From Darksidea phi (taxonomy: Eukaryota; Ascomycota; Dothideomycetes; Pleosporales; Lentitheciaceae), in NCBI GenBank assembly GCA_030770425.1, contig JASJFT010000254.1, forward strand, positions 213 through 59,885: a stretch of DNA of 59,673 nucleotides, written 5' to 3'. Below the pieces are notes generated by a model. That model searched no databases and had not been told where the DNA came from. It saw nothing but the letters and a program-made list of their open reading frames with translations. Below, one piece after another: positions 9,051-22,174 of this stretch. Position numbers and translations under genes: made by a program. How positions within the stretch are numbered: position 1 is the first letter of the stretch; the number at the start of each line of letters is the position of its first letter.

Positions 9051-10228
9051 TATCCCCTCCTCTAGTAAAGAGGATACTATAATATATACTAGGATATTCG
9101 TATAATATATTAGATAATAGATATATAGGACTCTTTCTAATTATAATTCCTTCTCCGAACTTACTATAAACTTCTAGGGGTAGTAATTAAGTACTTTATA
9201 ATCTAATAATCGGGTATTTTATAATAGAAATATTAGTTCTTCTTTATCTAAAATAGACGCCGGGCTTTAAAGGAGGATCTAGATAACTAGAATAAATAGA
9301 AGCGAAAAGATAATAAGAGTAGACGGGTAGAAGACTAGTAGATAGAGGACTAATAGATAGGAGTAGAAAGCTAGTAGGTAGTAGCTAAGTATACTAGATC
9401 TATATCTATACGATTAGCTTTAATAGATACTAATTAAGAAGGGTATAGATAAAACTAATACTATTATCTTTAGTCGAAGCTTTATATAAGCTCTATATAT
9501 TTAGAGTATAAGAGCTTAAATAAGAAGTCTTATAACTTCTTAAGAGATTAATAAAGGGATTAATAAAGTTCTTAATAGAGAGTAGAGATCTAGAAGATAT
9601 TAGACTAGGAGATAACCTTTACTTCGTATACTAGTCGTTTAAAATATACTAGATATATAACTAATAACTCTTTATTATACTAATAGACTAAAGAGAAGTA
9701 CTAAATAGCCTTCTACTATTTACGAGAATTATAATAGAGATAGAAAAAGAAATTAAAGATTACTTTAGAGTTCTAGAATAGAGACTTCTTAGTAGACTAG
9801 TAGAGGTAGAGAACTAATATCTACTATATAGATTCTAGTTAGTTCTAAATATAATCGAACGTATTAGCTCCTATAAGTTAATCTAAATAGAGCTTCGCTT
9901 TAATAGATAGAAGCTATATACGAAGCGTTAAGAGCTTCCTATTAAAGTAAGGTAAATCTAGAAGATAAGAATAAAATAGAAGGACTAAAGACTAGATCTA
10001 AAGAGTAGTATAGAGTAATACTAGTTCTATATACTAGTTCTAGAGCTAGGACTAAGAGATAGAGAGATTTAATCGAAGCGATTATAGTTTAACGTACTAG
10101 TTCTAGAGCTCCTACTATAGCTACTATATAAGTATAGCTATTAGGGTCTAATTCTAATCGGATATAATTCCGGGACTAATTAACTAACTAGCTAGCTAGC
10201 TAGCTAGCTAGCTAGTTAACCTATCTAC

Positions 10229-10442
10229 TATAAGGAGGTAGACCTTATTTTTACTATATAGCTAACTATATATAAAATCCGACTATAATAGTATAAGAAG
10301 AAATAAATAAATAGATAAGAAATTAATTTATATAGAGTAGTCTCTTATATATACTAGCTAACGGAGCGGAATAATCCGACTCTAGGCGAATAACTAATAG
10401 CTTCGTATACTACGAAGCGCGAATAGGTCTTAGTCTATTATA
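10229..10442 (-). repeat. Element B LTR (right)
   Basis: 214 bp, followed directly by the TTAAG target duplication. Confidence 0.88.
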
Positions 10443-10447
10443 TTAAG

Positions 10448-12448
10448 AATCTTAGTAAACGAATAATTAAGAAAAAACGCTTTTAGAAAGAAGAAAAGAG
10501 ATAGAAAAGATAAATAAATATCTATATCTATTACTTCTTACTTAAAAAAAATAATTTAACTAGTATCTTTTAGATTATTCTTAAAGTATATTAATATTAT
10601 ATAGTTTTATATATATCTACTTATTTTACTATATAAATTATTATCTAAAAAATATTTTTCTAATATATATACTACGTAATATATCTTTTATATCTAAAAT
10701 ATATTATAGAATCTATAAGAGGATATTAGTAACTTAGTTTTTTATATTACTTAGAAATTATATACGTATAGTTCTATTAAAAGATAAGACTTACTTCTTT
10801 TATATTTCTATTTATAGTAAAGTAAGATTATAGAGGAGTACTTTAAGCTTAGAAGTAATTACTATAGATTCTAGACTATATACTACTTGTTTTAATAAAC
10901 TATAAAGAGAGAATATTCTAAGCTTAGGGATAATTATTTTAAGCTCTAAATATTATACTATCTATTTTAATAAATTATAAAAGAAAGATATTTTAAGCTT
11001 AAAAGTAATTATTATAAGCTTTAAATATTATATTATTTATTTTAGTAGGTTATAAAGAACTAGAGTTTATAGTAATTTTTCTAGATTTTTATCTTAACTA
11101 GTATCTTATCTTTAAACTAGGGGCTAAGAAACTTATTTTATAATATAACCTCTAATTAGTAAATTAACTATTTAGATAGATCTAGTTTATTAGAATACTT
11201 ATTATAAAATTCTTTTACTTTCTAGACTATATTTATAAAATTACTTATTAGATAATAGATTAGGTTCGGGTTATAGTCTATCTATTTTATTTAATAGTAG
11301 AGCTTATTATAAATAATCCGACTATTAAGAATATAGACTACTAGCTATCTAAAATATTCGTTTATTTCTATAGCTAGTTCTTTAGAAAGTACTTAACTAG
11401 ATAATAAATCTTATATAGTTTTATATAGTCTATTTATATAGAAACTATTATATATCTTTATATAAAAGGGTAACTAGACTATATAGAAACTATATTTTTA
11501 GTTAATAATAAGATAGGGTCTATATATTTATTACTTTAATTTCGAACTTAATCTTATAATAGTAAATTTTTTAAATATAATATAGACTTAATCTTCTATA
11601 TTAAAATCTAGAAGATAATACTTTATATTAACTTATTAACTCTAGACTTTTTAAACTACTTTAATATTAGCTTAGATATAATTACGAATCTATTAGACTA
11701 TATTAACTTAGATTTTTATAAACTCTTAAGCTACCTACGTAGTTATATTATCTAGTAATTTAAAAGATTTATAAACGTATTCTTACTAATCCTAGTAGTA
11801 ATAAGTCTTATAGCCGAATTCGATTTTAAATAGAAAAAACCCTATTATATTATATAGAAGAATTACTTATACCTAGTCTATACTAAATAGAAGATTAAAC
11901 TAATTATTCTAATAGATGTTTATAAAAAGATATAATTATTAGTTTAACTATTAATTAAAAATTTCTATATTACTATTAGTCTATAGATAGTAGATTATAG
12001 ATAATAATTAGCTAATTTTTATAAGCTTATATAATTCTTTTATAAAGCCTAATATAAATTATAACTCTTAATCTAAGATTATAATATATAAAGGACTAAA
12101 GACTTACTATATATATATATATAGTAAAGAGTAGCTATATCTTTAGTAATAGTAGTCTTAAAGTAGAATAGTAAGAAAGTATATTTTAATAATTTATATA
12201 TTACTACGAATATATTATTATATCTCTTATAGTCTTTTAGAAAGCTTTTAAAATTTATAAAGATATCTTTCTATATTCTCTTAGATATAGGAAGTAGTTT
12301 AAGAAGACTTAAAATCTTATTTTAAAACTTATAACTTTATTAATACTACTTATAATTTCTTATATAATATTTTATACTCTTATTTATTATACTCTAATAA
12401 TATAGATCTTTTAAAAGTCTAATAGTTTTCTTTATATCTAAATAGATA
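10448..12448. other. RIP-degraded relic, unassigned
   Basis: Two kb of degraded repeat DNA between element B and the Fot1/pogo fragment. The plus strand can be read in long frames if stops are read as Gln or Trp, but no catalytic motif was recognised. It contains the 75-bp tandem repeat listed separately. Confidence 0.4.
10834..11069. repeat. 75-bp tandem repeat, three copies
   Basis: Three consecutive units with AAGCTT landmarks at 10845, 10920 and 10995 give a period of exactly 75 bp (25 codons). The minus strand of the first copy is fully open (LYSLLKQVVYSLES...), so this is likely a decayed 25-residue protein repeat. Later copies carry more TAA codons where CAA is expected. Confidence 0.8.
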
Positions 12449-12690
12449 ACGTATTTATATAATAAGCTATAAATTTAAATAAGTTATAAACTCTATTAAC
12501 TTTCTATATATAAAAAGCTACGTAGTTTAATAATATACTAGAAATCTATTAATATAATAGCTATTCTAAATTAAGTAGTATTTATAATAGTCTTCTTATA
12601 TATTTATAAGTTATATTTAGATTCTATATAATATATATAATATATTAAAGTCTATTAGCTTATATTTAATTATTATTACGACCTATTCCC
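12449..12690 (-). mobile_element. Fot1/pogo-type transposon end fragment
   Basis: This segment aligns with the left end of element E (56177 to about 56410), including a decayed version of its terminal inverted repeat at about 12449-12495 and the downstream TAAAAAGCTACGTAGTTTAA block. The rest of the element, including its transposase core, is missing. The homology stops about where the inverted arm at 12692 begins. Confidence 0.7.
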
Positions 12691-12691
12691 T

Positions 12692-12926
12692 AGATAACCC
12701 GATTATTTTACTTATTTTTTATTTCGATTAGTAGATTAGGTAATCTCGAGGATTAGTCTAATAGTTAGTTAGCTTATTTAGTATACTAAGCCCTATTTAG
12801 GTATAAGAACCCTCTATTCTTATACCCTTATAGTACTATCTTAGAATAGCTTTAATATACTAATTCTATTATTAGTTAATTAAAAGGCTACCTTAGCTAT
12901 TATAACTTCTAGTTAATTATACTTAG
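12692..12926. repeat. Inverted repeat arm, right copy, cut by element A
   Basis: Inverted match to 8570-8805. It ends in CTTAG, the target duplication of element A. After element A the sequence resumes at 19887 with CTTAGTTCTAGAATCTTATA, matching the reverse complement of the left copy (CTTAGTCCTAGGGTCTTATA), which shows that A inserted into this repeat. Confidence 0.8.
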
Positions 12927-13364
12927 TATTAAACGGGGTCCGGACCTAATAGGTTATTTGGCCTTATTTAGGGTTTATACTTAAGATAGGAATAAAGAAG
13001 TTAGAATAAGAGGTAATAGTTTAATTACGTTAATAGGTAAGGATTAATCTAGATTTAAATTAACTATAAGAGAGAAGACTATCTAAGAGATTTATAGTTA
13101 TTATATATTAATTTAGTTTCCTTAGATCTATAGCTCTATACCTATAGATCTACTAAGCTATAGCTTTATAGCTCTATTCTAATAGATCTACTAAGCTATT
13201 ACGTAATCCTTAGATCTATTCTTACTAAGGTATAGATCTATTATATAACTTCTTATTCTTTAATTATAAGATCTATATTATACTCTTTATTAAAGCTAAT
13301 AATTAGCTTAATCCCTAGTAACTCTATTTACTAATAATCTATAGTATATATTTAATTTATAATA
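12927..13364 (-). repeat. Element A LTR (3' LTR in element orientation)
   Basis: 438 bp. Contains runs of GATCTATAGCTCTATA-like palindromic repeats around 13125-13230, shared by the other copies of this LTR family. Confidence 0.93.
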
Positions 13365-16300
13365 CTATCTCCCCTCTTTAAACCTTTAGCTTAGAGGTTA
13401 TTCTAGGTCCGATATTTAGTTATATTAGTATCGGAGTCCTATTTTAAGAGGTTATTATTATTTATTATAGTATTATATAAAACTCGAGAATATATTATAC
13501 TTACTAATAAAAAAATTTTACTATAGCTCTAAGATATTTCTCTATAGTTATTACTTTTAGTTAAGAATATTATATATTATCTCTCTTAAAGATAATAAAT
13601 ATTATAAGATATATATTTATACTAATATATAAGATTCTTATTATATATCTAGTATCTCGCTATTAGAAGGTTTATTTATATTAAGTAGTAAAACTTATAT
13701 ATTAGAGCTTATTATTATTAGTAAGATTTATTAACTATATAGAAGAGAAACTTTAATAATAACTAAAGAAGACTTAAAAAGCTTAAGATAAGCTTCTTAA
13801 TAGTAGAGACTCGTACACGAGTATATTATCTAGAAAAGTAAAGAGTAATTCTTTATAAGAAGTTAGTAGTATAATTCTAGATATTAGAAGCTAAGCTAGA
13901 CGAAGAGGAGGTAAAGCTTTAGTAGTTAAAGTAGTAGAAGAATCTAGAGGTCTCTCTAATTACTCTAGATATTACTTATAATATTATAGATAATATCGTT
14001 CCTTCTAGTCTATTAAATACCTTTTATTATACTATAGATAGTACTAGTCTTCTTAACTTATTATAAGATAAATTTATCTTTTTTCTAGATTTTCTTTAGA
14101 ATTATAGTTTTAGTACTCTATAAGCTTCTTAAAATAATTAAGATTATCTTTAAGTTTCTAGATTTATTTTTATAATTTCTTATTCTCGTCTATTCCTTAC
14201 TATTTAATTAGATAGTAATTTTTTCTATTTTTAATATTATTATCTAGAATTTCTTCTACTTTTTATTCTTTATTATCTTCTCTATATATATCTACTTTAT
14301 ATACTACTAGTCTAGTATTCTATAATACTTTTTCTAGTAAGTTAATATAAAATATAGAATAAATTTTTATTTATAAGAATAATCTTAATTAGTAGTTTAT
14401 AGATAAGATTTATTTTTCGATCTTATAAGAACTAATCTTAATATAATCTAGTTTACTATTAAGTTACTTACTTTTAATATTCTTTTATAGTAATTATATC
14501 TTTTCTCCCTCTTTAAAAGTAGGTACTTTCTTTTACTTCTTATTATAGTACTTATTTATTTTATTTTAAAAGAATTCTATATCTTTTTTAAGTTATTAGT
14601 ATATTTATAGAATAGTTTTTACTATTTTTTCTCTATTCTAGCTATAAGATTAAAGTTACCTAGATTCCTTATATATTTCTAGTTTAATTCTATAGTTTAT
14701 AAAGAAAGGTATTATCTTTATTATATTATATTATAAACTATTATATATAAATTATACTATAGATAAAAGTATAATTTAATTATTCTAGTAATAGTTTAGA
14801 TAATATTTAAGATATTACTCTACTATTTAATTTATTTATTTTATTAGTCCGTCTATTTACGAATAATACGTAGTTAATATATTATACTTTATTCCTAGTT
14901 TAGTTATAAAAATTTACTAAAACTTTACTATAAACTTAATATCTTTATTTAAGATAATCTTATTTAGTATTCTATATTTACTAAATACGTATCTTAGTAA
15001 AGTATAAGTAAGTTATTCTATTATATTTTCTTTATCTATATGTAGAATAAAGTATATATATTTAGTAAACTTATCTATTATTACTAGTATAGTATTATAG
15101 GATACTCCTATTATTAGTTCCTTAGAATATAGTAATTACGTAATAAAGTTTATAGTTATAATCTTTATAGTCCTTCTATATTTTCTATTAGTTATAGTAT
15201 TTTATAAAGTATATACCTAGTATATTTATTATAATAATAGTTTATATATTCTATAAGAACTTATATTACTAGTTATCTTATATATAGGAAATAGTACGTT
15301 TTTATTAGTTATTTAAAAGTTTTCTCTACTATTTAGTATTTATATACTAGTATTTTATAATACTATTTAATAAATTCTTTTTATATTATCTTAGATATAT
15401 AGGCTTTTTAGAATATATAGATAATTCTATCTTTCTCTTAGATTACTTCTTAAATCTTATTTTATTTATTCGTTACTTCTATAGTAGCTATACGAATCTA
15501 TTAAATTTATTTATTCTCTTCTAGTTTAAGTATTATTTCTTATATTTCTACTAGCTTTAGATAGTTATAAGTAATTATTCCGTCTAGTTATAGCTTAAGA
15601 ATAGCTATACTAGGTTTTTCTATTTCTTAGTAGTTAGATCTTCTATTAAGTATATCTACTTATTTTCTAATTCTTTTATATATACGATCTTTATATTATA
15701 TATTATAAGGGTTTATACCTATTATATCTATCTTCTAATTAAAGATTTATTTATTAAGAATTCTATTAGATTCTTATAATCTATATAGATTATAATAAGG
15801 TATTTAAATTCTTATAGATTAGATCTCTATTTCTTTAAAGCTTCGATAATTATTAATAACTCCTTATTATAGATATTATAGTTAAGTTTAACTAGTAATA
15901 TCTTCTATAAGAAGTAGTATACTAGTTTAAGGTTATCTTTATTATTCTTTTATAGTAGTACTACTCCTATTATATAGTCTAATATATCTATCTTAATAAT
16001 TAATAGTTCTTTAGAATTTTATATTTTAATTATAGATTCTTTAGTAAACTATTCTTTAATCTTTTTAAAAGCTTATTAGTACTCTTTCTTTTATTTAAAG
16101 AATTAATCTTTTCTTATAAGTTATATAAGTAGTATTATTATTATACTTTATTATAGTATTAGTTTTTAGTAAAAGTTATAGAATCCTAGAAACGACTATA
16201 GTTTCTTAAGATTCTTAGACGTAGACTATTCCTTAATTTTCTTAATCTATTTTAGATCTACTTTAATTTCTTCTAGTCTAATAATAAATTCTAAAAACTC

Positions 16301-19300
16301 TATTTCTTATATATAGAATTTATATTTTTATAAATAAAGATATAATTATACTTTCTTAAGTATTTATAGAATCTTCTTTATATACTCCTTATATTCTTTT
16401 TCTATTTTAGAATAGATTAGAATATTATTAAGATATACTATTATAAACTAGTTAAGCTAGTTTTATAAAATATTATAGGTACGTTAGTAAGTTTAAAAGA
16501 TATTACTTAGTACTTATATAATTCTTTCTTTATTTTAAAAGCTATATTCTATTCCTCGTCTTTCTTAATTTAAATTTAGTAGTACGTATTTTAAATATCT
16601 AGTTACGTAAACTATTTAACTTTTCTTAATTAATTTTATATTTCTAATATTAAAGATAGAGGATATTAGTTCTTAATTATAATATTATTAAGCGTTCGGT
16701 AATCTATATATAATCGTAGTTCTATAGTACCCTTCTTTAGTATAAAGAGAACTAGATATTCTATAAATAAGTTTAAATATTAAATATACCTCTTTATAAG
16801 ATTATCTTTAAAATATTTTATTAAAATATCTTCTTCTTTCTTAGTTAATTTATAGATTAGTCTAAATTCTAGAGTTTTTTCTTCTTATAGTAGGATTATA
16901 TAGTCTTAGAACTAGTACTAAAATAAGCTTTTCTTTAATTCTATAAATAATACCTTCTACTTTTTATATTATTCTAGAATACTATAGCCTTCTTCTTAAG
17001 TTATATTAGCTCTTTATAGAAATATTACTTATTAATTCGTCTACTTAATATAGAGATTAACTTCTTATAGTTATAGTATCTCTAAGATTATATCTTAGTC
17101 TTTTAATATTTTAATAATATTAAGTATCTTATTTTCTTTTTTCTATTTATATAGATAAAGTTTACTTCTAGTTTTATATATTATAGGTTTATTAAAGAAT
17201 TCTCCTTTAATAGTATATATAATACTAGGGTATTATTTTTTCTATTAAGAAATCTTCTTTTATTAGATAAAGTCTCTATTAATAAAGTTTCTTATAGCTT
17301 TACTATTAATTAGAGTAGTAATTATTTTTTCTTAGTAGGTTTTTTAGATATAGATATAATTCTATTCTTTAGTCCCTTAGATTCTTATCTTCTTAGACTA
17401 ATATTTTATATTAATCTTAGTTTAGATATACTTTAGATATTTATTCTCTAGTTATTTATACTATAGTCTTCCTAGAATATAATTTAATAGTAAAAGTAGT
17501 TCTAGTATAATTTATATATATCCTTTTTATTATTAATTCTTAAATTATTATTATCTATAGATTACTTCTAGTATAACTACTTAGGTAATCCTTTTATTAT
17601 AGTTTTTTACTAGGTAGTAGTTATTTTTTTACTTTACTCTTTTATAAAGTTTATATTCTCTTTATATATATAAAATCTATATAATTTTAAAGTATACTAG
17701 GTATCTTATTTTATATTATAGGTCGTCCTCTAGATTAATCTTATATCTCTAATTATTATATTTTATAAAGATTATTTTTATAGAAATCTATTATTTAATT
17801 ACTATATACTATAGTTATTCTTTATTAACTATTTTTATAATATACTATATTTCTTTTTAAGTCTCTTAATTAGGTATAAGATCTATTATAATAAAGTTCT
17901 ATTTAATCTATTACTTAAAATCTTTAAATAATTAGTATATTAGATAAGATCTAGACTATTTCTTATAAATTTCTTATATTATAAGGAATATTATAATTTT
18001 TTCTATAAATTATAAGGCTCGAGTATAAGTTATATTAAGTTCTAATACTAGTCCTATTTCTTCTTTAGATAGTTAAATTATTTATAGATATCTAATATTT
18101 TTATATATTATAACTATATTTTTATCTTCTAATTCTAAGAACTTATTATTATTATTAATTATTTATAATAACGTATTTAGAGTATTATTAAAATCTTTTT
18201 TTTTCGTAGATAAGTCTTTTTTAAGTACTTCTTCTTATACTTTTAGTAAGAATAAAACTCTCTTCTAAAACTTTTAAGTTATAGTTATCTATTATTTCTA
18301 TAGCTAATAACTAGTATTTAATTTAGCTTTATAGTACGTCTTATACTAGTTATATATATAAGTTATCTAATATATAATATTATATTTCTATATTATAGCT
18401 ACTTTATTCCTTTTACTTTATTAGATATACTAAGATTTCTCTTTTCTTAGATCTAACCTATAGTCTTTTACTAGATATTCTTACTTCTTATATTTAAAGT
18501 ATACTTATTTTTTATAAAGCTCTTATTTCTTAGAATTCTATTTTTCTTTCTTAAACTCTAAACTAGCCTTTAGGACTATTAGCTCTAGTCTATAGTACTT
18601 TTCTTCTTTTTTCTTTTTATAGAATTTAATTTTTTCTTTCTTTTCTTAGTTCTAAAGGTAAAGGTTATTATTAATTTTAATAGTTTATTTAATTATTTCT
18701 TATATAGTTTATAGTCTATTTATTTAAATTATTTCGTATTAAATATTATTCTTTAGTTCTTTATAGTAGTATAATATAAGAGCTACTTCTTTCTACTAGA
18801 TCTTAGTAGTAAGCTATTCGAATTCGGACGTATATATAGTAGTAGATTTAGTCTATTTAAGATATATAATCTTCTATTTTATAAGCCTTTTTAAGTTAAT
18901 ATTTTCGAATATACTATATAATTTATTCTTAAAGTACTTATAGTTTAAGAAAATAGCTCTAGTTTTATTACTTTAATAGATTTTATTAAGTTATAGTCTT
19001 TTATTTAGATAGATTTTAAACTAAATAATAGCTCTTTCTATAAACTATACTATTACGAATAATACCTTTAAGATCTTATTAAATAGTTATACCTTATTAA
19101 GGTCGAGATAAATTACTATATTAGCTAAAAAAAAATTAAATTTAGATTATATTTTATTAAACTTTTTTAGTTCTTTTAACTTTAATAGTTTCTTATATAT
19201 CTCTTTAATTCTTTTATTAATATTATAATTTATACTTCTAATATATCTTCTTATTTCTTAAATATATACTAGTTCTTAATAACTCTTTTAAAAAAATTCG

Positions 19301-19448
19301 TAGTTATACTATCTTCTAGGAAACTAAACTCCTAATAGCTTCTTATCTTAGAGGGTTTAGTCTAAGTTAGTAGCTACGTCGCTTCGCTTTATTAGATTCC
19401 TTCTTCTACTATATCGATTAGATATTCCTACCTACTAGATAGTTAAGG
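13365..19448 (-). pseudogene. Element A gag-pol relic
   Basis: Interior of element A. The minus-strand frame is recoverable in segments: YLNN reverse transcriptase core at 16421-16435, chromodomain around 14150-14290, and a purine-rich 3' end next to the left LTR. All long frames are broken by TAA and TAG arising from Gln and Trp codons. Gag should lie near 19.4-18 kb but I could not define its motifs. Confidence 0.85.
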
Positions 19449-19886
19449 TATTAAACTAGGTCCGAATCTAATAGATTATTTAGCCTTATTTAGGGTTTAT
19501 ACTTAAGATAGGAATAAAGGAATTAGAATAAAGAATAATAGTTTAATTACGTTAATAGATAAGGATTAATCTAAATTCGAATTAACTATAAGAGAGAAGA
19601 CTATTTAGGAGATTTATAATTATTATATATTAATTTAGTTTTCTTAGATCTATAGCTCTATATCTATAGATCTACTAAGCTATAGCTCTATAGCTCTATT
19701 CTAATAGATCTACTAAGCTATTATATAACCCTTAGATCTATTCTTATTAAGGTATAAATCTATTATATAACTTTTTATTCTTTAATTATAAGGTCTACGT
19801 CGTACTCTTCGTTAGAGTCGATAATTAGCTCGATTCCTAGTAACTCTATTTACTAGTAGTCTATAGTATATATTTAATTTATAATA
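19449..19886 (-). repeat. Element A LTR (5' LTR in element orientation)
   Basis: 438 bp, followed by the CTTAG duplication. It differs from its partner mainly by transitions. Confidence 0.93.
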
Positions 19887-19891
19887 CTTAG

Positions 19892-20379
19892 TTCTAGAAT
19901 CTTATATTATCCTAAGATCTCTAATTTTCGACTAGAGATAATAATTAAATATTAACCTCTAAATCTCTAGAGGTCTATAGTACTTAGAGTAGATAGTATA
20001 TAGTACTTTTTTAGATAAGTCTTAAAACTAACTACTTTAAGTCTCGATATTACTAGAGCGCCTAGTATCTCTCTTAAAGAGAAGAGACCTATAGAAATAT
20101 TATATAGAGTTAAATCTATATTCTAAACCCTATAATTAACTTATCTTTATATAATTAACTAGATTACTAAATTAGTATAATAATAAAATAGTAGATTTTT
20201 TAGACTAAGTAAACTTTTTAAAGTTTACTTTACTAAGTAAACTATCCTCTTATAAGATCTTCTTATAAAAGAAAGATAAAGAAAAGAATAAGACTATAAG
20301 TAGAATTATAAATAAAACTAGAAGTATATATTTAAGAAGCTAAAAGTCTTTATTTAAAAATAAGAAGTATAAATATTAA
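19892..20379. other. RIP-degraded sequence left of element G gag
   Basis: Begins with the continuation of the interrupted inverted-repeat arm, then AT-rich sequence that may include the 5' LTR of element G. I could not match it to a 3' LTR near 42 kb, so the G boundary is open. Confidence 0.35.
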
Positions 20380-21988
20380 TTAGTCTATATAAATACTTTA
20401 ACTAGATTAGAAAGATTTATTAATTTATAAGTATAAATTAAGTTCTAGTCTCTCTAGACTATCTATTTTTACTAGAAAAATAATAATATAATTCTAAATA
20501 ATATAAAGTATAAAATTAGTTACTATATATAGAGACTCTAATTACTTAAAAAAGAAAATTAACTAAGGATACCCTATTTAATAAATATAAAGGATTAAGA
20601 AGTTCTTCTTAATTATAATATAGTTCGAGAGTTATTAGAAACTTAGAAAGACTTAAACTTAGTAGTTAATACTCTAATAGATAATAATCTTCGCCTAGCT
20701 ATAACCTAAAGACTAATAGTTATACTTAAAATAGATATTATTAGTAAAATTTCTATATAGAATTCTTATTTAATAAGTACTTATAATATTAAAAATACTT
20801 TAATAATCTAATTACTAAGCTAAAGAAGAAGCTTTAATAATATTAAGAAATTATAAATTAGTAGTAAAATTTAAAGAAGGACTTTAAGTAATCCTCCTCT
20901 ATAATAACTTATACTAAGACTAGACTAGTAATTCTTTCTTAGTATAATACTTACTTTATATCTATTCTTAAGACTTCGCTATTATAATATAACCCTAATA
21001 GTAGATAGACTACTAAAGAAATAAGATATTCTTCTATTATAATATTCTTAAATAATATAAGCTTTAGTTCTTATAAAATCCTATAAATATCTAGACTATC
21101 TAAAAGGTTCTAATAAAACTTAATCTAATATTTAACTCTTAGATTAATCTTAATAATAGAGGAGTAAAGGGTTAATCTAATTCCTTTTCTATTACTAGTA
21201 CTAGAGAACTCTCTACTATTTATTTCTATAAATAAAGATCTCTATATATTATTAATAGACTTAGATTAGTTATATTTTATTAGAAGAAAAAAGAAAATTA
21301 TTATTATAAAACTTTTATTAGTCTTACTAAGGTTTATAACTATTACTTTAGATAATAAAATATAAATTCTTATTTAGAAGAAGAATATTTTAGAGCACTA
21401 TTAAAGTAACTTCTTATAAACCTCTAGTTTTTAGAAGATTATATTTTACTCTAACTCTACTTTATTTAAAAATAATAGGAAGTCTAAGTTAAAAAATTAA
21501 CTTTATAATATAGAATAGAAACCTACTATTAATAAGAACTAGTATATATAAGAAACCCTTTAATAGATAATTAAAATCTATTAAGCCTATATTATATTCT
21601 AATTAGTAGATCTAGTAAAGAATTATATCTAGATATAATTAAATTCTAAAGAGAAGAAGATAGACTTCGTATTTAATATAGACTTATTAAAATATATTAA
21701 AAACTACTATAATAATCTCTATATAAAGAAAAAGATAAAGATTAAGTTCTATTAACTATATATAAATATATTTAGTAAAGTTAGTAACTTTATTAAAAAT
21801 TTTAAGTATCTAATAATAGAAATCTATCTATCTTACTATTAGTAGAATAAAAAGTTTATAAATAAGTTCTATTTTAACCTAAAAAATAAAGTAGATTTAT
21901 TTAATAATAGTAATTTTATTTTTAGTAAGCTATATAAATATATAATCTTAATTAATAAAGTATTACTTAAAAATAATTAGTATTAAAA
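20380..21988 (+). pseudogene. Element G gag relic, 5' part
   Basis: A long plus-strand reading with few true breaks once TAA and TAG are read as Gln. It ends with a lysine- and asparagine-rich gag-like stretch (IKFYQLYINIFSKVSNFIKN, LSYYQ-NKKFINKFYF) at about 21740-21900. The last ~300 bp (21684-21983) recurs at 53309-53601. The frame stops at TAAAA (21984-21988), the target duplication of element C, and appears to resume at 30586 with a basic, zinc-knuckle-like segment. Assignment as gag rests on position and composition. Confidence 0.6.
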
Positions 21989-22174
21989 TATTATATCTAC
22001 TTCTATTAGAGAACTTCTAAATTATTATTAGGCCGGCTATAGTTATATATTAGACCCTATATAGTCCTACGTTCTACTATTATATCTTCTTAAGAATTCG
22101 TCTTATCTCTATCTAAATATAACCCTTTTACTACCTTAGTATTTTTATATCTATCTACCTATATATACCTTATA
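21989..22174 (+). repeat. Element C 5' LTR
   Basis: 186 bp; preceded by TAAAA. The same length as the 3' LTR. Confidence 0.92.

Larger units (their letters stand above)
8837..10442 (-). mobile_element. Element B: short LTR retrotransposon, 1.6 kb
   Basis: Two 214-bp direct repeats (8837-9050 and 10229-10442) start TATAA and end TTATA, the RIP form of TGTAA...TTACA. They are flanked by a perfect 5-bp duplication TTAAG (8832-8836 and 10443-10447). A pyrimidine tract (TATCCCCTCCTC) just inside the left LTR is a polypurine tract on the minus strand, giving the orientation. The interior is only about 1.18 kb and no gag, reverse transcriptase or integrase motif was recognised, so it is probably a non-autonomous (TRIM-like) element needing another element's proteins. 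A GCTA tandem run lies at about 10187-10213. Confidence 0.88.
12927..19886 (-). mobile_element. Element A: complete chromodomain Ty3/gypsy retrotransposon
   Basis: A 6,960-bp element with two 438-bp LTRs (TATTAAAC...TTATAATA, RIP form of TGTTA...TAACA) and a perfect CTTAG duplication (12922-12926 and 19887-19891). A pyrimidine tract (CTATCTCCCCTCTTT) just inside the left LTR is the minus-strand polypurine tract. Minus-strand decayed domains in order: reverse transcriptase with YLNNILIYS at 16421-16435 (from YLDD; RIP turned GATGAT into AATAAT), then an integrase region, then a chromodomain near 14290-14150 (EVEEILDNNIKN...NYYLIK). The order RT, integrase, chromodomain identifies the chromodomain-bearing gypsy clade. 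Inactive through many nonsense changes. Confidence 0.93.

Noticed and set aside
10187..10213. GCTA tandem run as a regulatory or recombination site
   Set aside because: A short low-complexity run near the element B 5' end, of a sequence common throughout the RIP block; no second evidence.
12670..20120. Inverted arms at 8570 and 12692 as terminal repeats of one large DNA transposon
   Set aside because: No target duplication or transposase links them; element A and element B interrupt the region, and the arms more likely are two copies of one repeat in opposite orientation.
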